Source: Chloroflexota bacterium
GTDB taxonomy: Bacteria > Chloroflexota > Anaerolineae > CG2-30-64-16
Direction of reading: 5' to 3'
Length of the DNA stretch: 17,516 bases
Assembly: GCA_029555885.1 (NCBI GenBank)
Contig: JAKPQT010000366.1
Span: forward strand, 1 to 17,516
Shown here piece after piece: positions 7,388 through 14,205 of this stretch. The notes below the pieces were generated by a model that worked only from the letters and a program-made list of their open reading frames with translations, was not told the DNA's origin and did not search any database. Numbering within the stretch: the stretch's first letter is position 1; each line of letters begins with the position of its first letter. A program made the position numbers and the translations under genes.

Positions 7388-9349
7388 TTAGCGCACCACT
7401 ATCGCCGTGTGGATATCCACCCGCGGCACGCGGATTTCGAGCACGCCGTCGGCATACTGCCAGGTCACAGCAGGGTCCGCCGGGACTGCGACGACGGAGT
7501 GCGGGGCCGCGTCCAGCCGCACGCGGACGGTCATGTCGTCGACCGGCAGCAGTTCCTCGACAATCACCCGCCGCGGGGAGAGCGTCTCGGCCGCACCTCG
7601 GTTGATGAGATTGAGCACCAACTCCGCGCCGCGGCGCCGCTGCACCAGCTCCAGCCGGGCGGGCGCGTGCAGCGTCACCTGCCAGGGCAGCGCCGCACGT
7701 TCGACCAGCCCCGCGATGAACCGGCGGAGCATAGGGTAGTGGCCCAGGTAGTAGTCGCGGAACAGCGGCCCATGCACGGCGATGACCGCGCCCGCGCCCA
7801 CGCGGCGGCACGTCACCGCGGGGTCGGTGGTCATGTCCTTGCCGGGCTCCTGCTGGGCCATGCGGTAGGCCCATACCTCCGTGTCCGCAGCGGGCGTGAC
7901 GCGTTGCCAGCCGGACGACACGGGCACAGCGCGGTCATCTACCGGCAGGAAGACGCGGCCGGTGATCGGCTCGCTCTCCGGTGCGACGCCCACCAAGCCG
8001 GGGCACTCCGTGGCCAGGCGCGCGCCGCTCAACAGGACGCAGCCGCCCGCCCGCGCATGTGCTTCGAGCGCAGCGGTCATCTCCGAGCTCAAGCGCGTCT
8101 GCTCCGGCAGGACGACCAGCAGATAATCGGCCAGGTGCGCGAGCGCGGCTTCCTCGGTCAGCACGTCCGTCGAGCGGCCCGTCTCCAACAGCGCGTGCAG
8201 CGCGCCCTCGACCGGCTGGACGACCTCCCCATAGTTGAAAAGCGGATGGTTGTGCGCGTAATGGTGGGCGGCCAGGTAGAGCACCGCGGCCTGCGACGCG
8301 GTGGCCGTACCGAAGCAGGCATCCCGCCGCGCGCGGCAGAACGCTGCGACCTCGGCCAGCGTGTCCTGGTGCCAGCTCGTCAGCCAGCCGCTCCGCTGCG
8401 GCGTGTTGTAGATCATCACCGCGCCGCCCAGCGCGACCACCTCCGACACTTCCTGGCACAGATGCACCGCGGGCTTCATCACCCACGGCGGGTCGGATTG
8501 CATGGTGCCGGTCTTGGTGAAGCCCCAGGCCATCAGGTCCCAGCTCAGCCCGGCATCCCGCCGCCGGCCGTCGAGCACGCGACCCTCGACTGCCGCGCTG
8601 TCCGCGCCCCACGACCAGGCAAAGTCGCCGCTCAGGTAATCGACCGGCGCGGAGACGGGGTCCGGCTGTCGGACGGTGTACATCCAGTTCGAGCAGACCA
8701 GGCAGCCCGGCTTCGCCGCGTGGACTGCCTCGGCGTAGTGCGCGACATGCTCGACAAACAGGTCGCGGTGGAACGCCAGCCACGCCTCCCAGCCCGGCTC
8801 GCCGGCCTGCGACGGGATGGCCGTCTCGCCGGTGCGCCGGGTGTACTCTGCGCGGCAGCGCTCACACCAGCACGGCTTGGAGGCCCAGTTCTCGCCATCC
8901 ACCCAGAAGCCGTCCACGTCGTACTTGCGGATAATCTCCAGCATTTGCGGGATCATCAGCCCGTCGTCGTACCCACCTAAGCGGCAGGTCATATCGTGGT
9001 CGGGCTGCCCTGCCGCATCCAGCCGCGCCCATTCCGGGTGCAGTTCCAGCGCGCGCGAATCCCACACGCCGGAATAGTGCATCCCCAGCTTGATGCCCAG
9101 CTCGGCCGTGACATCGCGATGGATGCGCAGCGCGTCCCTGACGACGCCGGGAGAAGTCGTACCCACCTCGGTCGGCCAGCTCGTGTAGCCCGGATGCCCC
9201 TTGCAGTCGGCCTGGATCCAATCGGGACGGACGCGCAGGAGTTGCTCGCGCAGGCCCTCGTGCGTCAGCTCGCGGCCCAGCTCAGTGTCGTGTGCGTTGG
9301 CGTGCAAGTCGTAGTGGATGCCGAAGAAGACGTGGTCATGCCAGTTCAT
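7388..9349 (-). CDS. GHL6-like glycoside hydrolase with beta-galactosidase trimerisation-like domain
   Basis: A 653-residue protein without a signal peptide, probably cytoplasmic. Residues about 1-330 form a TIM-barrel resembling the hypothetical glycosyl hydrolase family 6 (GHL6): FGIHYDLHANAHDTE, QADCKGHPGYTSWPTEVG, GMHYSGVWDS and DVDGFWVDGENW, the last offering acidic active-site candidates. A CWCERC cysteine cluster follows. The region from about 370 to 520 (DYLLVVLPEQTRLS, AGGCVLLSG) looks like the amidotransferase-fold trimerisation domain of GH42-type enzymes. The C-terminal part is a beta-rich tail. Related proteins are loosely called alpha-L-fucosidase-like, but no substrate can be assigned. 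It is the first gene of the operon. AAGGAG lies 7 bases before the ATG and a strong promoter lies about 55 bases upstream. Confidence 0.83.
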   Translation of the reverse strand: MNWHDHVFFGIHYDLHANAHDTELGRELTHEGLREQLLRVRPDWIQADCKGHPGYTSWPTEVGTTSPGVVRDALRIHRDVTAELGIKLGMHYSGVWDSRALELHPEWARLDAAGQPDHDMTCRLGGYDDGLMIPQMLEIIRKYDVDGFWVDGENWASKPCWCERCRAEYTRRTGETAIPSQAGEPGWEAWLAFHRDLFVEHVAHYAEAVHAAKPGCLVCSNWMYTVRQPDPVSAPVDYLSGDFAWSWGADSAAVEGRVLDGRRRDAGLSWDLMAWGFTKTGTMQSDPPWVMKPAVHLCQEVSEVVALGGAVMIYNTPQRSGWLTSWHQDTLAEVAAFCRARRDACFGTATASQAAVLYLAAHHYAHNHPLFNYGEVVQPVEGALHALLETGRSTDVLTEEAALAHLADYLLVVLPEQTRLSSEMTAALEAHARAGGCVLLSGARLATECPGLVGVAPESEPITGRVFLPVDDRAVPVSSGWQRVTPAADTEVWAYRMAQQEPGKDMTTDPAVTCRRVGAGAVIAVHGPLFRDYYLGHYPMLRRFIAGLVERAALPWQVTLHAPARLELVQRRRGAELVLNLINRGAAETLSPRRVIVEELLPVDDMTVRVRLDAAPHSVVAVPADPAVTWQYADGVLEIRVPRVDIHTAIVVR

Positions 9350-9401
9350 GTTTGGCTCCTTGTGTGCTGCGTTGCAGGCGAGGTGTCAGAAGTGCAGCAC
9401 G

Positions 9402-9430
9402 ATTGTAGGGCGTGCGCGGGCTGCGGTCAA
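9402..9430 (-). promoter_or_regulatory. Promoter of the glycoside hydrolase operon
   Basis: On the minus strand TTGACC (9425-9430) and TACAAT (9402-9407) are separated by exactly 17 bases. Predicted start is near 9395, giving a leader of about 45 bases. A 7-bp inverted repeat, GTGCTGC (9364-9370) and GCAGCAC (9394-9400), spans the transcription start and early leader and could be an operator. The promoter is divergent from the his promoter, with 24 bases between the two -35 boxes. Confidence 0.75.
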
Positions 9431-9454
9431 GTTGGCAGATTGGTCGCGGCAATT

Positions 9455-9483
9455 TTGACACGCTCACATGCCTGTGCTAAACT
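9455..9483 (+). promoter_or_regulatory. Promoter of the his operon
   Basis: A consensus TTGACA (9455-9460) and TAAACT (9478-9483) are spaced by exactly 17 bases. The expected transcription start, 7 bases past the -10 box, is A9490, which is also the A of the leader-peptide ATG. Confidence 0.8.
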
Positions 9484-9489
9484 CGGCCC

Positions 9490-9540
9490 ATGTTTCTGAA
9501 CGGCCATCATCATCGCAGAAGGGGCGGGCGCACGGCATAG
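9490..9540 (+). CDS. hisL: Histidine leader peptide (attenuation sensor), 16 codons
   Basis: The short ORF encodes MFLNGHHHRRRGGRTA, with three consecutive CAT histidine codons (9505-9513) followed by three arginine codons CGC, AGA, AGG. It lies between a consensus promoter and an intrinsic terminator directly upstream of hisZ, the layout of a histidine attenuator leader. No Shine-Dalgarno site is possible if transcription starts at A9490, so the message would be leaderless. Under histidine starvation the ribosome should stall at the CAT run and leave the terminator unformed. AGA and AGG are likely rare codons in so GC-rich a genome and may add to the pause. The assignment rests on composition and position. 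Confidence 0.82.
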   Translation: MFLNGHHHRRRGGRTA

Positions 9541-9595
9541 CCGGCGTCTCATTTGCGCTTGCCCCCAGGACTGGTTGCACAACCAGTCCTTTTTT
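9521..9595 (+). promoter_or_regulatory. His attenuator RNA: competing stems before hisZ
   Basis: Pairing by eye gives three elements. Stem 1:2 joins 9521-9532 with 9554-9565 in 12 consecutive pairs (two of them G-U). A possible antiterminator joins 9538-9549 with 9568-9577, with a 2-base bulge and several G-U pairs. The terminator stem is 9567-9576 with 9581-9590. Stem 1:2 encloses the antiterminator strand and so should favour termination. A ribosome stalled on the His codons would cover the 5' side of stem 1:2 and free the antiterminator. A ribosome that reaches the TAG at 9538 would cover the antiterminator strand and allow termination. No folding energies were computed. Confidence 0.65.
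9567..9595 (+). terminator. Intrinsic terminator of the his attenuator
   Basis: AGGACTGGTT pairs perfectly with AACCAGTCCT over 10 bp around a GCAC loop. The second arm runs straight into a tract of six T (9590-9595). It ends 11 bases before the first hisZ ATG, so it must be read through for his expression. Confidence 0.92.
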
Positions 9596-9606
9596 GTTAA
9601 CCGGGA

Positions 9607-10893
9607 ATGACGAGTATGCCTGAAAGTGGATTCCTGACCGACCGGCCCCTGCCAGAGGGCGTCCGCGACCTGCTATTTGCCGACGCGGCGGCCTGGCGCG
9701 ACATGGAGGCGGCCCTGCGCCGCACATGGACTGCCTGGGGCTACGGCGAGATCATCCTACCGACGTTCGAGTATGCGGACACCCTGGCAACCGACGTCGG
9801 CTCCGCCATCGACGCGGAGATGTACCGCTTCTTCGACCGCCACGGCCGCACCCTCGCGCTGCGGCCCGACCTGACCATCCCCACCGCGCGCGTCGTCGGG
9901 ACGCGGCTGTATGACCAGCCGCTCCCCTTGCGCATCGCGTATACGGGCAGCGTGTTCCGCTACGAGCCGCCGCGTGCAGGCCGCCAGCACGAGTTCACGC
10001 AGGTCGGCGTCGAGCTGATCGGCGCGGCGGGCCAGGCCGCAGATGCAGAGGTCGTGGCGCTCGCGGTCGCGGCGCTGCGCGCGGTCGGGCTGCCCGAGTT
10101 CAAGGTCACGCTCGGCCACGTCGGCTTCTTCCGCGGGCTGCTGGCCGCGCTCAACCTCCCCGAGCGCCTTGCGGAGGAGGTGCGTGCGGCCGTGGACCGC
10201 AAGGCCGAGGCCGAGCTGGCGGGGCTGCTGGCGCAGGCCGCGAACCTGCCGCCCCTCGCGCGCCGCGCAGTGCTGGGCCTGCCCCACCTGACGGGCGATG
10301 CCGCCGTGCTCGCCGAGGCAGAGGCAACCTGCCTCAACACGACGATGATGACCGCGCTGGCCGAGTTGCAGGGGGTGGCCCGGCTGCTCGAAGGCTACGG
10401 CGTGGCGGATGCGGTCAGCTACGACCTGGCCGAGGTGCGCGACCTGGATTATTACACCGGCGTCACCTTCGAGGGCTTTGCACCGGGACTCGGCTTCGCG
10501 GTCATCTCCGGCGGGCGCTACGATGACCTGATCGGCCACTTCGGGCCGCCGCTCCCCGCGGTCGGCTGGGCGCTCACGCTGGATCGCGTGCTGCTGGCTG
10601 CGGAGCTGCAGGGCCGGCAAACGCAGGAACCTGTAGCCGACGTGCTGCTGGCTGCGGACGGCTGCCCGGCGTGCCTTGCCTGGGCCAACGCCGCGCGCGC
10701 CCGCGGCCTGCGCGTCGTGTTGGACCTGGACGGGCTGGACGGGCCCGCGCTCTGGGCGCAGGCACAGGCGCGCGGCATCCCGCGGGCCGTGCGCCACGGT
10801 GACGACGGCACGCTGCGGGTGGAGGATGCGGACGGTCTCCGCAGCATGGCCGCGACGGACTGGGAAGAGGTGATGCAATGGCTGAACCGCTGA
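9607..10893 (+). CDS. hisZ: ATP phosphoribosyltransferase regulatory subunit HisZ
   Basis: A 428-residue class II HisRS-like paralogue: RPLPEGVRDLL, LALRPDLTIPTARVV (motif 2 side), and VRDLDYYTGVTFEGF and SGGRYDDL of the histidine-binding loops. HisZ has no tRNA charging role. It binds the short HisG to form the active and feedback-sensitive enzyme for the first step of histidine synthesis. The assignment over HisS rests on the directly overlapping hisG, which is the short form that needs HisZ. Residues about 335-428 form an extra C-terminal alpha/beta region, perhaps a reduced anticodon-binding-like domain. The ATG at 9616 is at least as likely a start, since GGGA lies 9 bases before it but abuts the ATG at 9607. 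Expression is controlled by the attenuator just upstream. Confidence 0.92.
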   Translation: MTSMPESGFLTDRPLPEGVRDLLFADAAAWRDMEAALRRTWTAWGYGEIILPTFEYADTLATDVGSAIDAEMYRFFDRHGRTLALRPDLTIPTARVVGTRLYDQPLPLRIAYTGSVFRYEPPRAGRQHEFTQVGVELIGAAGQAADAEVVALAVAALRAVGLPEFKVTLGHVGFFRGLLAALNLPERLAEEVRAAVDRKAEAELAGLLAQAANLPPLARRAVLGLPHLTGDAAVLAEAEATCLNTTMMTALAELQGVARLLEGYGVADAVSYDLAEVRDLDYYTGVTFEGFAPGLGFAVISGGRYDDLIGHFGPPLPAVGWALTLDRVLLAAELQGRQTQEPVADVLLAADGCPACLAWANAARARGLRVVLDLDGLDGPALWAQAQARGIPRAVRHGDDGTLRVEDADGLRSMAATDWEEVMQWLNR

Positions 10894-11519
10894 TTGTCGC
10901 GCTGCCGAAGGGCCGGCTGACCGAGGACGCGCTGGTCTACCTGCAACGCGCGGGCTATGGCCTGCCTGCAAAGGGGGACAACGGCCGCAAGCTCGTGCTC
11001 GAAGGGAGCGACGGCCGCCTGCGGTTCATCATGGCAAAGCCCGCAGACGTGCCCATCTTCGTCGAATACGGCGCGGCAGACATGGGCATCGTCGGGTTGG
11101 ATGTGGTGCGCGAGGCGGCGCGCGATGTGTACGAACCGCTGTCGCTGCCGTTCGGGCAGTGCCGTCTCGTCGTCGCGGGCAAGGTCGACCGGCCTGACCG
11201 TCCGCTACGGCTGGAGCGCAGCCCGCGCATCGCCACCAAGTTTCCGCGGCTGACCGAGGCATTCTTCCGCGCCCGCGGCCTGGCCCCGGAGCTGATCGTC
11301 ATGTCCGGCTCGGTCGAGCTCGCCCCTCTCGTCGGCTTGGCCGACCTGATCGTGGACCTCGTGCAAACCGGCTCGACACTGCGCGAGAACGGCCTCACAG
11401 AGCTGCGCGTCATCCTTGAAAGCCAGGCCATGCTGATCGCCAACCGGGCGAGCTACCGGCTGCGCGCCGCAGAAGTGCGCGGCCTGATCGACGCGCTCGC
11501 GCGCGTGACGGGAGATTGA
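10878..11519 (+). CDS. hisG: ATP phosphoribosyltransferase catalytic subunit, short form HisG
   Basis: The 213-residue length marks the short HisG form, which lacks the C-terminal regulatory ACT-like domain and depends on HisZ. It condenses ATP with PRPP to give phosphoribosyl-ATP, the committed step of the pathway. The PRPP-binding signature DLVQTGSTLREN and the preceding SGSVELAPLVGLADLIVD are intact, as is the N-terminal ALPKGRL. The ATG lies inside the last codons of hisZ (16-base overlap), with GAGGTG upstream, so translation is coupled and the subunits would be made in balance. Downstream lies a 184-base repeat-filled gap before hisD. Confidence 0.96.
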   Translation: MAEPLIVALPKGRLTEDALVYLQRAGYGLPAKGDNGRKLVLEGSDGRLRFIMAKPADVPIFVEYGAADMGIVGLDVVREAARDVYEPLSLPFGQCRLVVAGKVDRPDRPLRLERSPRIATKFPRLTEAFFRARGLAPELIVMSGSVELAPLVGLADLIVDLVQTGSTLRENGLTELRVILESQAMLIANRASYRLRAAEVRGLIDALARVTGD

Positions 11520-11612
11520 ACCGCCAAGACGCCAAGAACGCCAAGTTTACTCATTACTCGTTACTCTTTACTCGTCACTCGCACTTTTGCGTCTTTGCAG
11601 CGAAACGTGATT
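11516..11612. repeat. Degenerate palindromic repeat, copy 2 (CGCAAAGACGC family)
   Basis: Starting on the hisG stop codon, the left arm at about 11520-11545 reads CCGCCAAGACGCCAAG and onward, matching the left arms of copies 1 and 3. The right part (TTTTGCGTCTTTGC, about 11585-11598) is a decayed complement. A heptamer array fills the space between the arms. Confidence 0.55.
11549..11583 (+). repeat. Five-unit heptamer tandem repeat ACTCNTT
   Basis: Successive 7-base units are ACTCATT, ACTCGTT, ACTCTTT, ACTCGTC and ACTCGCA. The ACTC core is invariant. It lies in the hisG-hisD gap, inside the degenerate palindrome, and is much lower in GC than its surroundings. No function is evident. Confidence 0.7.
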
Positions 11613-11613
11613 G

Positions 11614-11689
11614 AACCGCGAAGACGCCAAGGACGCAAAGCTTCTTTTGATTTTGTGTCTTTCTTCGCGTTCTTGGCGTCTTTGCGGTT
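11614..11689. repeat. Palindromic repeat, copy 3 (CGCAAAGACGC family)
   Basis: Arms at 11614-11640 and 11663-11689 (27 bases each) are near-perfect inverted complements, beginning AACCGCGAAG and ending TTTGCGGTT, with a loop of about 22 bases. It sits 14 bases before the hisD ATG, so the transcript would carry a long hairpin right upstream of the hisD ribosome site AGGAG. It may affect mRNA processing or stability. There is no U tract, so it is not an intrinsic terminator. Confidence 0.82.
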
Positions 11690-11703
11690 AGAGAGGAGTC
11701 ATC

Positions 11704-13041
11704 ATGCCAGTCGTCAACATCTATTCGAGCACTGAGGCACGGGAGGGCATCCTGCGCCGGGCTGCGTGGGAAGACCAGGAGATGCCCGCGCGGCTGCTGG
11801 ACAGCATCGAGCGCATCTTCGGTGAGCGCATCAGCCCCGTGGAGGGGGTCAGCCGCATCCTCCGCGACATCCGCACGCGGGGGGACGCCGCAGTCGTCGA
11901 GTGGTCCGCACGTATCGATGGGAACGCCAACCCGGCATTCGAGGTGGACCGGGCCGCATGGCAGGCCGCGTACGACCGCCTGCCGGCCGAGCAGCGCGCG
12001 GCGCTCGACCTGGCGGCAGAGCGCATCACGAGGTTCCACCGGAAGCAGCCCGTGGACTCGTGGATTGACGCCGGGCCGGACGGCACGCTCGGCCAACTCA
12101 TCCGCCCGCTGGACCGCACCGGCGTCTACGTGCCGGGCGGCACCGCGCCGCTGCCCTCTTCGCTGCTGATGTCCGCGCTGCCCGCACGCGTCGCGGGGGT
12201 CGGGGAGATAGTGGTCTGCACGCCGCCCAACCGGCAGGGACACATCCATGACCTGATCCTCGCCGCGGCGCACGTCGCACAGGTGGACCGGCTCTTCGCG
12301 CTCGGCGGTGCGCAGGCCATCGCTGCGCTCGCCTACGGCACGGAGACCGTGCCCGCGGTGGACAAGATCGTCGGCGCGGGCGGCCTGTTCATCACGCTCG
12401 CCAAGCGCCAGGTCATCGGCGCAGTCGGCATCGACGGGTTCTACGGTCCGACCGAGACGGTCGTCATTGCGGATGACACGGCGGACCCGGCGTGGGCCGC
12501 GGCGGACCTGCTGGCGCAGGCCGAACACGACGTGCTGGCCTCACCCATCCTGCTGACCCCTTCGCCGGCCCTGGCGGATGCGGTTGCGGTCGAGCTGGGC
12601 CGCCAGCTGGAAAGCCTGGAACGGGCCGATATCGCAGCCGCATCGCTGGCCGACCGCGGCGGCATCGTGCTGACGGCGGACCTGGCGGAGGCCGTGGCGC
12701 TGGCCAACGCCTACGCGCCGGAACACCTGTGCCTGCTCGTGGCCGACCCGTGGGCGCTCGTCGGCCATGTGCGGAACGCCGGCGGCATCTTCGTGGGCGA
12801 GCACTCGTTCGAGGTGCTAGGGGATTACGTCGCGGGCCCGAGCCACGTGATGCCGACCGAGGGCAGCGCGCGCTACAGCAGCCCGCTCAGCGTGGCCGAC
12901 TTCGTGAAGCGCATCAGCCTGGTCGCGCTCAACGCAGAGGCGGGTGCACGGCTCTCCGCGCAGGCCGCGGTGCTGGCCCACGGCGAGGGGTTGACCGCGC
13001 ACGCGCGCGCGGCAGAGATGCGAACCGGTGAGGGGCGCTGA
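11704..13041 (+). CDS. hisD: Histidinol dehydrogenase HisD
   Basis: A 445-residue enzyme that oxidises histidinol to histidine in two NAD-dependent steps, the last of the pathway. All zinc and catalytic residues are in register with E. coli HisD: Gln272 and His275 (QAEHD), Glu340 and His341 (APEHL), Asp374 (GDYVAGPSH) and His433 (GLTAHA). The family signature begins [15 protein letters not shown], where most members have a IDMIAGPSE-like start. This is a variant loop, not a lost residue. AGGAG lies 7 bases before the ATG. It is preceded by the palindromic repeats and followed after 39 bases by hisC. Confidence 0.97.
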   Translation: MPVVNIYSSTEAREGILRRAAWEDQEMPARLLDSIERIFGERISPVEGVSRILRDIRTRGDAAVVEWSARIDGNANPAFEVDRAAWQAAYDRLPAEQRAALDLAAERITRFHRKQPVDSWIDAGPDGTLGQLIRPLDRTGVYVPGGTAPLPSSLLMSALPARVAGVGEIVVCTPPNRQGHIHDLILAAAHVAQVDRLFALGGAQAIAALAYGTETVPAVDKIVGAGGLFITLAKRQVIGAVGIDGFYGPTETVVIADDTADPAWAAADLLAQAEHDVLASPILLTPSPALADAVAVELGRQLESLERADIAAASLADRGGIVLTADLAEAVALANAYAPEHLCLLVADPWALVGHVRNAGGIFVGEHSFEVLGDYVAGPSHVMPTEGSARYSSPLSVADFVKRISLVALNAEAGARLSAQAAVLAHGEGLTAHARAAEMRTGEGR

Positions 13042-13080
13042 AGCGCCCACTACGAACCAATTTCAGCGAGCGAGAAGTAC

Positions 13081-14178
13081 ATGGTCTTCGATCCCACCAA
13101 CCTCCTGCTGCCCCACATCGCGGCGATGGAGCCGTACACGCCGATCCTGCCCTTCGAGGTGCTGAGTCGCCAGCTTGGCCGCGCGCCGGAGCAGATCGTC
13201 AAGCTCGACGCAAACGAGAACCCCTACGGACCGCACGGGGCGGTGCGTGCGGCGCTCGCCGGGTACCCCTTCCCGCACATCTACCCGGACCCGGAGCACC
13301 GTGAGCTGCGCGCGGCGCTGGCGGGCTACACCGGCGTGCCGGCGGAGCATATCCTCCCCGGCCACGGCGCGGACGAGTTGATCGACCTGCTCACCCGCAT
13401 CACCGTCGGGCCGGGGGATGCCATCATCGACTGCCCACCCACTTTCGGCATGTACAGCTTCGATGCCGGGCTGGCCGGTGCAGTGGTGGTGCGCATCGGA
13501 CGGCACGCGGATTTCCGCGCGGATGTCCCGGCCATCGAGCGCGCGTGCCAGACAGCAAGACCGCCCAAGCTGTTGTTCCTGACCTCGCCCAACAACCCCG
13601 ACGGCAGCCTGCTCGACCCGGCCGACCTGCGCCGCCTGCTGCACCTGCCGCTGCTGGTTGTGGTTGATGAGGCTTATGTCGAGTTTGCCGGACTGGAACA
13701 CTCGGTGGCAGGCTGGGTTACGGCGCACGATAATCTGGTCGTCCTGCGCACCTTCAGCAAATGGGCGGGGATTGCGGGGCTGCGGCTGGGGTACGGCATT
13801 TTTCCCGCGTGGCTGATGCCGGTGCTGTGGAAGGCCAAGCAGCCGTACAACGTGAACGTCGCGGCGACCGTCGCAGGGCTGACCTCGCTGGCCCACCGGG
13901 CGGAGATCCAGCATACCGTCGACGCACTGATCCGCGAGCGGGCGCGGCTGGAAGTCGAACTGGCGCGTTTTCCGTTCCTGCACCCCTACGGCAGCCGCGC
14001 GAACTTCGTGCTCTGCCGGGTAGAGGGCCGCGATGCGCAGGCGCTCAAGGCCGCGCTGGCGGAGCAGGGCGTGCTGGTGCGCTACTATGCCAAGCCGGGG
14101 CTGGAAAACTGCATCCGCGTCAGCGCAGGACGGCCCGCGGATACGGATGCGTTGCTCGCAGCCCTGGCGAATCTATAG
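13081..14178 (+). CDS. hisC: Histidinol-phosphate aminotransferase HisC
   Basis: A 365-residue class I/II PLP aminotransferase that converts imidazole acetol phosphate and glutamate to histidinol phosphate. The PLP lysine is Lys227 in [16 protein letters not shown]. Asp196 and Tyr199 lie in DEAYVEF, and SPNNPDG and [10 protein letters not shown] complete the HisC pattern. AGAAG precedes the ATG. It closes the first his segment: a hairpin overlaps its stop codon, and the next gene is convergent. Its product must be dephosphorylated before HisD can act, and the nearby HAD gene is a candidate for that step. Confidence 0.95.
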   Translation: MVFDPTNLLLPHIAAMEPYTPILPFEVLSRQLGRAPEQIVKLDANENPYGPHGAVRAALAGYPFPHIYPDPEHRELRAALAGYTGVPAEHILPGHGADELIDLLTRITVGPGDAIIDCPPTFGMYSFDAGLAGAVVVRIGRHADFRADVPAIERACQTARPPKLLFLTSPNNPDGSLLDPADLRRLLHLPLLVVVDEAYVEFAGLEHSVAGWVTAHDNLVVLRTFSKWAGIAGLRLGYGIFPAWLMPVLWKAKQPYNVNVAATVAGLTSLAHRAEIQHTVDALIRERARLEVELARFPFLHPYGSRANFVLCRVEGRDAQALKAALAEQGVLVRYYAKPGLENCIRVSAGRPADTDALLAALANL

Positions 14179-14203
14179 AGACGGGCCGGTGTCCCGTCTC
14201 TAT
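14175..14203. terminator. Hairpin between convergent hisC and TPR-like gene
   Basis: ATAGAGACGGG (14175-14185) and CCCGTCTCTAT (14193-14203) pair perfectly over 11 bp around a 7-base loop. The left arm contains the hisC stop codon, and the structure ends 3 bases before the last codon of the opposing gene. Neither strand has a T tract, so a bidirectional terminator role is possible but unproved. It may also be a dispersed repeat. Confidence 0.45.
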
Positions 14204-14205
14204 GC

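Noticed and set aside
7319..8980. Plus-strand open frame of 553 codons
   Set aside because: It lies antisense to the glycoside hydrolase-like gene, is rich in Arg, Ala and His as expected of a GC-rich shadow frame, and shows no family motif, whereas the minus strand does.
9484..9606. T-box riboswitch for histidine
   Set aside because: I see no AGGGUGGNACCGCG-like T-box sequence or specifier-loop structure. The short His-rich ORF with its terminator explains the region better.
9607..10893. Histidyl-tRNA synthetase (HisS) instead of HisZ
   Set aside because: It overlaps the short-form hisG, which requires HisZ, and lies under a his attenuator. The C-terminal region is not a clear anticodon-binding domain.
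9757..10971. Minus-strand open frame of 404 codons opposite hisZ and hisG
   Set aside because: Shadow of hisZ, with Arg/Gln-rich low-complexity translation and no motif.
11516..11689. CRISPR array between hisG and hisD
   Set aside because: The repeats are inverted arms and 7-base units without regular spacers, and no cas genes are present.
11614..11689. Intrinsic terminator between hisG and hisD
   Set aside because: The long stem lacks a following U tract and ends next to the hisD ribosome site, so the gene pair is more likely co-transcribed.
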